Shown: piece by piece, positions 33,170 through 40,700 of the stretch | How positions within the stretch are numbered: the first letter of the stretch is position 1 | How the letters are laid out: each line of letters opens with the position of its first letter | Source: M55B165 sp051744245 | GTDB taxonomy: Bacteria; Actinomycetota; Humimicrobiia; Humimicrobiales; Humimicrobiaceae | Length of the DNA stretch: 43,855 nt | Direction: 5' to 3' | NCBI GenBank assembly: GCA_051744245.1 | Contig: JBNJCV010000007.1 | Location: 1 to 43,855 of the forward strand | The notes under the pieces: model-generated | Told to the model about the DNA's origin: nothing | Databases searched by the model: none | The model's input: the letters and a program-made list of their open reading frames with translations, nothing else | Made by a program: the position numbers and the translations under genes

Positions 33170-33843
33170 ATTACCTCCTCATCTAAAGCCCAAAGTTTGC
33201 TTTTTCTAAGCTCTTCTTTTGTGAGCATTTTATTATAATTTCTTGGTTCAATGAATTTATAAAGCCTGTCCAGCTGGCCAATATCCTTCAAACGGTTATA
33301 GATCAATTCCCAGCCACAGTCCCTGTCAGGGTCAGTTTCACATTTTCCATCGCTCTGGCCTGCGCAAGCTCCGTTTAGGAGCTGTTTGGGGCAAGCGGTA
33401 TAGGGACAGATGCCCCCCGTGTAGTCAAGAAGGCAATCCCCGCAAGTGTCACACCTTTCGGTGCTTTGCCACATTCCTGTAATTCTACCCCCGAAAGTTT
33501 TAGTATTCAGGGCGGGATAGCAGATCTTACTTAGAACTTCGGTGGAAGCCTGAACACCTAAGCCGCAAGAAAGTACTAAAACTGCATTAGAATTTTTTAT
33601 AATGTCAATTCTTGGCCTGGTTCTCGACCTGATGAGGGCTTTCTGGCATAAGAAGTCAATTGACATGGTGCCTGTAATTTCTTTACCTTCTTTTTCTAAG
33701 GCTTCCTTCATTTTATTTATTTCTTTAATTCCGCCGGTTTCAGCACCTTCCGGGCATCCACCGCATCCAAGTATAAATATCTTTTTTTCATCCTTTAATT
33801 TATCTATTATTTCTTCAATGGGCTTTTGTTCTGTTAATATCAT
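33166..33843 (-). CDS. metV: MetV-type partner of methylenetetrahydrofolate reductase
   Basis: A 225-residue MTHFR C-terminal-domain protein, cysteine-rich. Cysteines lie in LGCGGCPEGAE (about residues 26-29), FLCQKAL, LSCGLGVQA, ERCDTCGDCLL and GICPYTACPKQ, and in NGACAG and GKCETDPDRDC, giving ample ligands for Fe-S and zinc. In acetogens MetV binds MetF and passes it electrons. Here it lies directly after the hydrogenase large-subunit gene, 31 bases apart, in the same orientation, and its stop overlaps the metF start. No RnfC2, HdrABC or MvhD gene, the usual electron-input partners, is in the cluster. Confidence 0.88.
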   Translation of the reverse strand: MILTEQKPIEEIIDKLKDEKKIFILGCGGCPEGAETGGIKEINKMKEALEKEGKEITGTMSIDFLCQKALIRSRTRPRIDIIKNSNAVLVLSCGLGVQASTEVLSKICYPALNTKTFGGRITGMWQSTERCDTCGDCLLDYTGGICPYTACPKQLLNGACAGQSDGKCETDPDRDCGWELIYNRLKDIGQLDRLYKFIEPRNYNKMLTKEELRKSKLWALDEEVI

Positions 33844-33874
33844 ATTACCTCCAAAAAGTAATTAATTATTTAAT

Positions 33875-35422
33875 TTAAACCACTTTATATTTACCCATAA
33901 CATTTCCTTTAGGAGAAAGGATATGAACTGCGCATGCAGTGCATGGGTCAAAACTTCTTATCACCCTTAATATTTCAATAGGGCTCCTTCCTTCTCCTAC
34001 CTTAAGCCCGATTAGCGCCTGTTCTATTGGTCCAGGGTTGCCATCTTTATCTTTTGGTGACGCATTCCATGCAGTAGGGGTTATAACCTGGTAATTTGCA
34101 ATCCTTCCATTCTCTACTTTAAGCCAATGGCCAAGCGAACCCCTGGGAGCTTCAGTTATTCCAATTCCCTGGCTATTTTGGGGTTTCTTATATTCTGTGG
34201 CCACAGGTTCATCTAATTTGAGTTCTTGGATCCAGCCTTTAAGGCTAGTGCCTAGAATGCCGGCCATCAAAGCTCTTGCCAGATGCCTGCCCGCAACTGA
34301 ATACAAATTAGAAATACCTGTTCCCGCCTCTGAAAGGGTGCTGTCTACTAAATCTTTTACAGCTTTATTCTTCTGGCTTAAGTAAGTAACCATGATAGCT
34401 GCAAGTGGGCCTGTCTCAAATACTTCCTTATTGTACCGGGGTGACTTAATCCAGGAGTAAGCTTCCTTTTTATGGGTATCCGCTTCCGTTACTCCCTCTT
34501 TCGGGTTTAAGGGAGGAGTTGAGCCTGAGTACCAGCTGTTTGTAATGTCTTCTGTTATGTTTTCAATATCCATTTTACTATATTGGCTATTTCTTACTAG
34601 CCCAGAACCTAAAAGTTTATCAAAGCTGCCGTTTTTTCTAACCTTGTAACCGCCATATGAAATCAAGTTTTGGCAGCCTTTCCCTATATCTAAATATTCA
34701 GTATAGGTTTTGGCCAAGGCAATAGCATCCGGAATGTAAATATTTTTTACAAAGCTAAAGATTTCTTCTAATCTCCAGAAGAAAGCACTAATCTTGTCTG
34801 CGCTCAACCTTTCTGAGACTCCGCCTGCCACTATTGCACTATCATGAGGCCATTTGCCGCCGAATATACTGGCTGCTGACTGGGCTTTTCTGTAAATCTC
34901 TATAGCCTTAAGGTAATGTGATGCAATTTCATTGGTTGTTTCAGTATCAAACTTGTAGTCAATGTCATCCCTAGGCAGGAAAGGGCTGGAATAGCCTTTT
35001 TTAAGAAATTGTTTTAAAGCAGTCAGGTTCTGGTTATTTCCCTCATATTCAAGGGCTTTTGTGGGATCAATATAATCAAGGCCGCTTAAGATATAGAAAT
35101 GGAGAATATGGTCTGCTATTGTCCTGGTAGCTTGGATTATATTCTTGATTAACATCCCGTTACCGGGTATATCATTTTTTATTCCGGCAGCATCATCTAC
35201 TGCTCCAACTGAAGCGATAGCATGGGGCTCCGGGCAAACTCCACATATTCTCTGACTAATCATTACTGCGTCCCTGGGATCCCTGCCTTCAAGTATATTT
35301 TCAATGCCCCTAAATAATGTACCGCTCATGTTGGCGTCTTTTACTATTCCATTATCCACCATGGCTTCCACTTTTAGGTGGCCTTCTATTCTAGTTATAG
35401 GATGTATTGTTATTTTTTTCAC
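33875..35422 (-). CDS. [NiFe] hydrogenase large subunit
   Basis: A 515-residue nickel-dependent hydrogenase catalytic subunit. The four nickel ligands are in RICGVCPEPH (Cys60, Cys63) and DPCTACAVH (Cys494, Cys497). RIEGHLKVEA at the N-terminus and ESGGVSERLS-like AGGVSERLS also fit. After His500 there are 15 residues, the extension removed by the maturation protease encoded downstream. The overall pattern is close to group 1 enzymes, yet the small subunit has no Tat signal, so a cytosolic location is likely. It is the second gene of the minus-strand operon, 16 bases after the small subunit. Confidence 0.94.
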   Translation of the reverse strand: MKKITIHPITRIEGHLKVEAMVDNGIVKDANMSGTLFRGIENILEGRDPRDAVMISQRICGVCPEPHAIASVGAVDDAAGIKNDIPGNGMLIKNIIQATRTIADHILHFYILSGLDYIDPTKALEYEGNNQNLTALKQFLKKGYSSPFLPRDDIDYKFDTETTNEIASHYLKAIEIYRKAQSAASIFGGKWPHDSAIVAGGVSERLSADKISAFFWRLEEIFSFVKNIYIPDAIALAKTYTEYLDIGKGCQNLISYGGYKVRKNGSFDKLLGSGLVRNSQYSKMDIENITEDITNSWYSGSTPPLNPKEGVTEADTHKKEAYSWIKSPRYNKEVFETGPLAAIMVTYLSQKNKAVKDLVDSTLSEAGTGISNLYSVAGRHLARALMAGILGTSLKGWIQELKLDEPVATEYKKPQNSQGIGITEAPRGSLGHWLKVENGRIANYQVITPTAWNASPKDKDGNPGPIEQALIGLKVGEGRSPIEILRVIRSFDPCTACAVHILSPKGNVMGKYKVV

Positions 35423-35438
35423 TTTCTCACCTTCCTGT

Positions 35439-36320
35439 CTATTTATTTTCAGTCTTTTCTTTTACTGGATTCTCAACGTCTATAATCTTTTCATAAAAGT
35501 CGCCCACAAAATCCGGATATTCGGGCTGTGTGCAGCCATTACAGGGAGCGCCGCTTCCAATAACCCAATTAACTTTACCATTCCACCTTCGCAGTGGGCA
35601 GTCAGCATAAGTTATGGGACCTTTGCACCCTAGCTCATAAAGGCAGCCCTCATCTCCAAAGCGTTTGGCAAATTTGCCTTCATCGAAATAGGCCCTATTG
35701 GGGCAATTTTCATGTATTAACTTACCATAATAAGTTTTGGGCCTTTTAAAATCGTCCAGTGCAACATTCTCTAAACCTTTGCTTAATATTTCTTCAATGG
35801 TGCCAAAAAGCCAATCCGGATGTGGAGGACAGCCAGGCACATTTATAAGTGGAGTATTGATTTTGTTTCCCAAAAAAATGTCATCAACACTAAAGCTGCC
35901 GCTGGGATTGGGGAGGGCAGCCGATATTCCCCCAAAGGATGCGCAGGTTCCCAAAGCAATAGTAGCCATTGCATTAGGCGCAAGATGGAGCACTTCCTCT
36001 AAAACTGTAAACTTCTTGCCACTTTTTTCTCCCGTAACACAGTAGATGCCATTGTCTTTGGTGGGAATGGCTCCATCAATGATAAGTACATAACCTTTTT
36101 GTTTGGAAGCTTTTTCGACTACTTCCATAGCTAGCTCACCGCTAGCTGTCATCAGGTTCGGGTGAAAAAGAATATCAAGCTTAAAGCCTGGCACTACATC
36201 CTGTAATATTATGTTCTCAAGCGACGGATAGTAAGAACAGATTGTAGAGGTTGCGCAACCACTACAGGCAGCCCCCTGAATGTAGACTACAGGAATTTTT
36301 GTACTGTTATCTTGGTTCAT
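35439..36320 (-). CDS. [NiFe] hydrogenase small subunit, no signal peptide
   Basis: A 293-residue Fe-S electron-relay subunit. Proximal-cluster cysteines are in ACSGCATS (Cys19, Cys22), LGTCASFGG and PGCPPHP. Medial and distal ligands are in HENCPNRAY, DEGCLYELGCKGP, DCPLRRWN and APCNGCTQP, the group-1-like C-terminal pattern. The proximal site lacks the extra cysteines of oxygen-tolerant types. There is no twin-arginine leader and no C-terminal membrane anchor, which points to a soluble cytoplasmic enzyme. The ATG follows AAGGGGGATCT. It heads the operon that continues into the large subunit, metV, metF and the protease. Confidence 0.93.
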   Translation of the reverse strand: MNQDNSTKIPVVYIQGAACSGCATSTICSYYPSLENIILQDVVPGFKLDILFHPNLMTASGELAMEVVEKASKQKGYVLIIDGAIPTKDNGIYCVTGEKSGKKFTVLEEVLHLAPNAMATIALGTCASFGGISAALPNPSGSFSVDDIFLGNKINTPLINVPGCPPHPDWLFGTIEEILSKGLENVALDDFKRPKTYYGKLIHENCPNRAYFDEGKFAKRFGDEGCLYELGCKGPITYADCPLRRWNGKVNWVIGSGAPCNGCTQPEYPDFVGDFYEKIIDVENPVKEKTENK

Positions 36321-36591
36321 AGATCCCCCTTTTATTATGAGAATTTATCATAGTAAAGATTTGATTGTGAAAGTTTTTTAAAAGAAGCGTAATTGATGTA
36401 GCAATACCTATTTTCAACATATCATTAATTTAAATATTTTAAACTTAGCACCTTTATAAAAAATAGCTCTGATTTAATTGTTTATTACATATTACTATTA
36501 TCTAGTAAAATATCAATAAATAATCACAATTAGAGAGCTATATATTTGACTTTTTTTGAAAAATGGTTTAATTTAAAAAAAAATTTTAAGC
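36321..36591. promoter_or_regulatory. Divergent intergenic region, hydrogenase operon / feoA
   Basis: 271 AT-rich bases without an ORF. The hydrogenase operon must be transcribed leftward from here, but no convincing -35/-10 pair was found on that strand. Rightward, TTGACT (36546-36551) with TTTAAT (36567-36572) at 15 bases is a weak candidate for feoA. No riboswitch or terminator is recognised. Confidence 0.4.
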
Positions 36592-36831
36592 ATGCCTAAA
36601 ATTATGAAAGAAGTTATGCCTTTAACTAGTTTAAAGCCAAATGTTGAAAAAACTGTGGTGAAAATACAGGGTGGATATGGAATCAGGAGGAAGCTGGCCG
36701 ACCTGGGTTTAGTTCCGGGCACAAAAGTGCGGGTAATTAATAAAAACATGCTGGGGCCGGTAATACTTGCTGTGAGGAATTACAGGCTGGCAATCGGGAG
36801 AGGTATTGCTTCCAAGATTATGGTTAATTAA
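36592..36831 (+). CDS. feoA: FeoA-domain protein, solitary
   Basis: A 79-residue SH3-like FeoA protein: PLTSLKPN at the N-terminus, VKIQGGYGIRRKLADLGLVPG and the closing NYRLAIGRGIASKIMV. FeoA normally acts with the ferrous-iron transporter FeoB, but no feoB follows: the next gene is convergent and overlaps by 4 bases. Start is uncertain: ATG 36592 has no Shine-Dalgarno, and ATG at 36604 or 36616 would give the more usual short N-terminus. It may be a free regulator or part of a split iron system near the iron-rich hydrogenase operon. Confidence 0.8.
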   Translation: MPKIMKEVMPLTSLKPNVEKTVVKIQGGYGIRRKLADLGLVPGTKVRVINKNMLGPVILAVRNYRLAIGRGIASKIMVN

Positions 36832-38171
36832 ACTCCGAGTTCTTCTTCAATAAAGTGGGTATGTATATTTCCTGCCACAAAATTTTTATTTTCTAATATC
36901 TTTTTATGAAAAGGAATTGTGGTTTTAATACCTTCAATCCTGAATTCTTCAAGAGCCCTTTTTGATCTGGCGATAGCTTCACTTCTGTCATTTCCCCAGA
37001 TAACCAATTTAGCTAGGAGAGAGTCATAAAAAGGGGGGACCGTGTAGTTAGAGTGAATAAAGGTGTCTATCCTTACCCCTGGCCCTCCGGGAATAAAATA
37101 ATCTGTTATCTTTCCGGGGGAAGGGGTGAAATTTTTATCGGGATCTTCGGCATTTATTCTGAACTCAATGGCTTTTCCATAAGGGTTTGAGTTATTTAAA
37201 TCATTATTTATCTTTTCCCCGGCTGCCAATTTAATTTGTTCTTTTATCAAGTCAATCCCGGTAACCATTTCAGTTACCGGATGCTCTACCTGGATGCGGG
37301 TATTAATTTCTATAAAGTAGAAGTTTTCGTCCTGGTCTACTAAAAACTCTATAGTACCCACATTCTTATAGTTTATACTTTCTGCAGCTTTGGTGGCCAT
37401 ATTTGCCATGTGCTTTTTAGTTCTTGCCGAAAGGTTATTGGCAGGAGCTTCTTCTATTAATTTCTGATGCCTCCTCTGGATAGAGCATTCTCTTTCCCCA
37501 AGGCAGACAGTATTTCCATAATTGTCAGCAATAATCTGGAATTCAATATGCCTGGGCTTAGGAATATATTTCTCTATGTATACTTCTTCCGTCCCGAAAG
37601 CAGAACGGGATTCAGATACTGCCATCGGCAAGTATTCTGCAAGCTCCCTCTTGTTGTTGCATATCCTCATTCCCTTGCCTCCGCCCCCAAAAGAAGCTTT
37701 AAGTATAACCGGATAGCCAATCTTTTTGCAAACCTTTAAGGCTTTTTTGGCATTCAGCACATTTCCTATGGATCCTGGAATTACGGGGATCCTGTTTTCT
37801 TTCATTATGCTTATGGCCTGGGATTTATTGCCGGCAAGCTCTATACAGTCCAGTGGCGGACCTATAAAAACAATATCTGTTTCCTTGCACTTTTTTACAA
37901 GCTGGGGATTTTCTGACAGGAAACCATAACCCGGGTGTATTGCATCACAATTAGTTACTTCTGCTGCTCCAATTATGTTGCTGATATTCAAGTAACTCTT
38001 TCCAGGAAGGGGAGGACCGATGCACACGCTTCTGTCAGCAAGTTCTTTATGCATTGAGTCTTTGTCTGCAGTAGAATATACAGCCACACTTTCTATCCCC
38101 AGCTCTTTGCAAGCCCTTATTATCCTTATGGCAATTTCTCCCCTATTTGCTACTAGTACCCTTCTAAACAT
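36828..38171 (-). CDS. accC: Biotin carboxylase subunit
   Basis: A 447-residue ATP-grasp biotin carboxylase: RVLVANRGEIAIRIIRA at the N-terminus, GYGFLSENP, ATP-binding VILKASFGGGGKGMR (about 160), EKYIPKPRHIEFQI, CSIQRRHQKLIEEAP, EINTRIQVEHPVTEM and the C-terminal FRINAEDP. Length and domain order match AccC. It carboxylates the biotin of a BCCP domain; such a domain is fused in the gene directly upstream, which ends next to this ATG. No accA/accD carboxyltransferase is in the window. It overlaps feoA at TTAATTAA. Confidence 0.95.
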   Translation of the reverse strand: MFRRVLVANRGEIAIRIIRACKELGIESVAVYSTADKDSMHKELADRSVCIGPPLPGKSYLNISNIIGAAEVTNCDAIHPGYGFLSENPQLVKKCKETDIVFIGPPLDCIELAGNKSQAISIMKENRIPVIPGSIGNVLNAKKALKVCKKIGYPVILKASFGGGGKGMRICNNKRELAEYLPMAVSESRSAFGTEEVYIEKYIPKPRHIEFQIIADNYGNTVCLGERECSIQRRHQKLIEEAPANNLSARTKKHMANMATKAAESINYKNVGTIEFLVDQDENFYFIEINTRIQVEHPVTEMVTGIDLIKEQIKLAAGEKINNDLNNSNPYGKAIEFRINAEDPDKNFTPSPGKITDYFIPGGPGVRIDTFIHSNYTVPPFYDSLLAKLVIWGNDRSEAIARSKRALEEFRIEGIKTTIPFHKKILENKNFVAGNIHTHFIEEELGV

Positions 38172-39977
38172 CTATTCCTCTTTTTTTATTACCATTATAG
38201 TCTGGCCAAATTCCACAGGCTCTTCATTTTCTACCAGTATGTTATGAATTTCACCGCTAAAGTCGGAATTAATTTTGTTCATAAGCTTCATTGCCTCTAT
38301 AATGCATAAGGTATCGCCCTTCTTTACTAGATCTCCTTCCTTTACAAAAGGCGGGGTGTCAGGACTTGGGGAGTTATAGAATGTTCCCACTATAGGGGAT
38401 TTTATTTCCACCAGGTTTTCTTGGCCGTTTTCTTTTTCCGGTACTGCCTCCGGCTCCTTTTCTTCCATAGCCTTAGCAGGTTTAGACTTATTTACAGAAA
38501 TCTTAACTCCTTCAATTTCCAGGCTTATCTCACCTATATTGCTGGTTTCGACAAGATTAGTTATTTCCCTTAGCTTTTTAAGGTTTATCCTTTCCAGGTT
38601 GTGGGTGGAAATTTTTTCTTTTCTGTCAGCTGGTTCTTCTGCCGCAGTCTTGGGCTCTTTTTTGGCCTCTAAAAATTTCCTTGTTTTTTCAGGAAAGAAG
38701 CAATAGCTAAGTATATCCTCTTGCTTTCCGGTTAAATCCTTAAGCTCTTCTTTGCATTGGCCATATATGTCTGGGACTTCATCTATTTTTGCAATTTCTT
38801 TATTTTCATTTATAAAATTTTCCTTGATAGATTTATCAATATTTTCGGGTGGTTTCCCGTAGTAGCCCGCCAGGAATTTATTAATCTCATCGCTGGTAAT
38901 CTCCCACCTCTGTTCAGATATTACGGTATTAAGTATGGCTTGGCTTCCAATTATCTGGCCAATGGGAGTAGAAAGGGAAGGGTTTCCTAATTCCTTTTTT
39001 ATCCTCAATATTTCTTCTAAAACAGCATCGATGTTTTCAATTTCCCCCACTTCTTTGAGTTGTCTGTTAATGGAAGAAATAAGCCATTTAGGCAGCAGGC
39101 TTTCGCTCTGGCTGTCCAGGATATATTTGGATGAAAATAGCTCTTGCTCTAAATGGGGATATATATATTTTTTTATGTATTCATATAATTCAACTATTTT
39201 AGGGTAATTTAAATTATGGTTTATTCCTGTATTATTCAAGCTTAAAAGAATAGGGAAAACTGTAGGATTATAGTCATTATAAGAAGAAGGAATGAGGCTA
39301 AGATCTATCCCCCTGCAACCTCCGCTGCAAGCTTCATAATAATTTAGGGCTTGCAGCCCCCTTATATTAGAAGAACTTAAAAAAACAGGTATATTTACGT
39401 TTTTACTGATCTCGGGGAAAAGTTTTCTAGCTTCAGCTGGGATGAGAGTTGATTCCACATCTTTTATGCAGATGCTTTTACAACCCAGCTCCTCTAATGC
39501 CAGGGCTTTTTCCCTAAAAAAACTATACTGTTTTAGGTTATCGTAAATAATAGTTCCCTGGCATTGGCCCCCATTTTCTTTTATTGTTTTTAAGATGTAT
39601 TTTATATCATCTATATCATTTAGGGGATCATAAACCCTGAAAATGCTTATCCCGCAGTCCATGCACTGTGTTACAAACTTATCTATTATGTTTTTAGAGT
39701 AAATCTCCAGCCCCATCAGATTTCTTGCGCCTACCAGGACCTGTAGTGGAATGTTTGGTATCCTATTTTTTATGTATCTACATATCTGGAAAGGGGTCTT
39801 ATATATTCTGTTTTGTAGCATTTTTTCAAAAGTAGACCCCCCGAAAACTTCCAGACTGTCATAATTTAAATCCTGGTAATAGCCCAGGATCCTGTCTATT
39901 GTATCCATGTTTATATATGAAGGGTCGGTGCTCTGGAATATATCCCTTATGGTTATGTCGTTTACTAACAGTTTCAT
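38172..39977 (-). CDS. Carboxyltransferase-like domain fused to biotin carboxyl carrier (AccB-type)
   Basis: A 601-residue fusion. Residues 1-290 match the pyruvate/oxaloacetate carboxyltransferase barrel (NDITIRDIFQS with Asp7, SLEVFGGSTFE, QVLVGARNLMG, ICIKDVES with Lys172). Residues 290-430 match the conserved carboxylase domain (STPIGQIIGSQAILN). Residues about 485-515 match the AccB N-terminus, and about 525-601 is the biotinyl domain with EAMKLM (Lys564). The His-x-His-Asp metal motif (LHTHDTSG in the family) reads LSSSNIRG (200-207), and the family SGGTSQP loop is replaced. The carboxyltransferase is therefore probably inactive or changed. The BCCP domain looks functional as partner of AccC. 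The gene lies 3 bases after bioY and abuts accC. Confidence 0.88.
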   Translation of the reverse strand: MKLLVNDITIRDIFQSTDPSYINMDTIDRILGYYQDLNYDSLEVFGGSTFEKMLQNRIYKTPFQICRYIKNRIPNIPLQVLVGARNLMGLEIYSKNIIDKFVTQCMDCGISIFRVYDPLNDIDDIKYILKTIKENGGQCQGTIIYDNLKQYSFFREKALALEELGCKSICIKDVESTLIPAEARKLFPEISKNVNIPVFLSSSNIRGLQALNYYEACSGGCRGIDLSLIPSSYNDYNPTVFPILLSLNNTGINHNLNYPKIVELYEYIKKYIYPHLEQELFSSKYILDSQSESLLPKWLISSINRQLKEVGEIENIDAVLEEILRIKKELGNPSLSTPIGQIIGSQAILNTVISEQRWEITSDEINKFLAGYYGKPPENIDKSIKENFINENKEIAKIDEVPDIYGQCKEELKDLTGKQEDILSYCFFPEKTRKFLEAKKEPKTAAEEPADRKEKISTHNLERINLKKLREITNLVETSNIGEISLEIEGVKISVNKSKPAKAMEEKEPEAVPEKENGQENLVEIKSPIVGTFYNSPSPDTPPFVKEGDLVKKGDTLCIIEAMKLMNKINSDFSGEIHNILVENEEPVEFGQTIMVIKKEE

Positions 39978-39980
39978 TAT

Positions 39981-40556
39981 TTATATCTTGTCCCTACTTT
40001 TTAAATTGCCAATAATATTTGCAATTAAAAGTATTTTAATTAAATCAAAAGCAATAAAAGGTAAAACTCCTAATTTCAGGCTTTTTAAAAAAATGCCAAT
40101 GCTAAATCCTAAATTAGAAATGAAATAAAAAGCCAAGTGCATATAACCAAAAAAATAGATAAAAAGCAAGCCACAAAAACAGGAGGTAAAAATGGCCAAT
40201 CTGTCTTTTTGTTTGTATGAATGGTAAATAGCCCCGGTTGCGTAAGCTGCTACAAGAAAGCCTATAATATAGCCTCCTGTAGGGCTGGCCAGGGCTATAA
40301 TACCATTTTTAAAGCCTGAAAATACAGGTAATCCCATCAGTCCTAAAAACAAGTATGAAGCTTGAGTAAAGGCTGCCCACTTAGCGCCCATTACAATGGA
40401 GCTCAGAAGAACAGTTAAGACCTGAAAAGTTACTGGTACCGGGCTAAACGGTAGATAGAAAAATGTGTTTGCCGATAACACCATTAGCCCCACAAATGTG
40501 AAAGAAAGCAGCAATTTAGTTGATATTTCCTTTTTATTGGTCAGCGAAAAGCCCAT
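39981..40556 (-). CDS. bioY: Biotin transporter BioY
   Basis: A 191-residue membrane protein with about six hydrophobic segments, matching the BioY S-component of biotin ECF transporters: FSPVPVTFQVLTVLLS (about 36-51), LFLGLMGLPVFSG, and SPTGGYIIGFLVAAYATG (about 91-108). BioY can work with an ECF module encoded elsewhere or alone at low rate. It heads a minus-strand operon with the biotinylated fusion protein and accC. That is consistent with biotin import serving the carboxylase. The operator-like dyad and promoter lie just upstream. Confidence 0.93.
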   Translation of the reverse strand: MGFSLTNKKEISTKLLLSFTFVGLMVLSANTFFYLPFSPVPVTFQVLTVLLSSIVMGAKWAAFTQASYLFLGLMGLPVFSGFKNGIIALASPTGGYIIGFLVAAYATGAIYHSYKQKDRLAIFTSCFCGLLFIYFFGYMHLAFYFISNLGFSIGIFLKSLKLGVLPFIAFDLIKILLIANIIGNLKSRDKI

Positions 40557-40589
40557 TTTCTCCCTTTTTTTATTACCTGTTTTGGCAAA

Positions 40590-40660
40590 AGACGCATATA
40601 ATTTTATAAAGTTTCAACAATACTTGCAAAATTTGAAACTAATAAGTTTTATAGGCGTCT
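40590..40660. promoter_or_regulatory. 71-bp dyad between bioY and the acyl-CoA dehydrogenase operon
   Basis: Two 28-base arms (40590-40617 and the reverse complement of 40633-40660) agree at 20 of 28 positions around a 15-base spacer. The outer AGACGC and the inner GTTTCAA are fully conserved; so is TATAA at arm positions 8-12. The dyad spans the whole space between divergent promoters and overlaps the leftward -10. The size and symmetry suggest a dimer/tetramer-binding operator controlling both operons. It is not a match to the BirA or FapR consensus as I know them, so the regulator is unidentified. Confidence 0.6.
40601..40629 (-). promoter_or_regulatory. Promoter of the bioY operon
   Basis: On the minus strand TTGCAA (40629-40624), a 17-base spacer and TAAAAT (40606-40601) form a good promoter about 45 bases before bioY. 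TTGCAA is its own reverse complement, so the same hexamer could also serve the rightward promoter, whose -10 (TTTTAT or TTTATA, 40647-40653) is weaker. Confidence 0.55.
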
Positions 40661-40700
40661 CTTTTAAAAAATGTCAATTAGGATATAGTCTGGAGGATTT

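Noticed and set aside
36828..36831. TTAATTAA at the feoA/accC junction as a functional site
   Set aside because: It is simply the two convergent stop codons overlapping.
40590..40660. The dyad as an intrinsic terminator
   Set aside because: The arms are separated by promoter elements, there is no T-run after a tight stem, and both flanking genes point away from it.
40590..40660. The dyad as a BirA operator
   Set aside because: BirA sites have outer TTGT and inner GTTA-type half sites with about 15-base spacing; here the half-site sequence is different (GTTTCAA inner, AGACGC outer).
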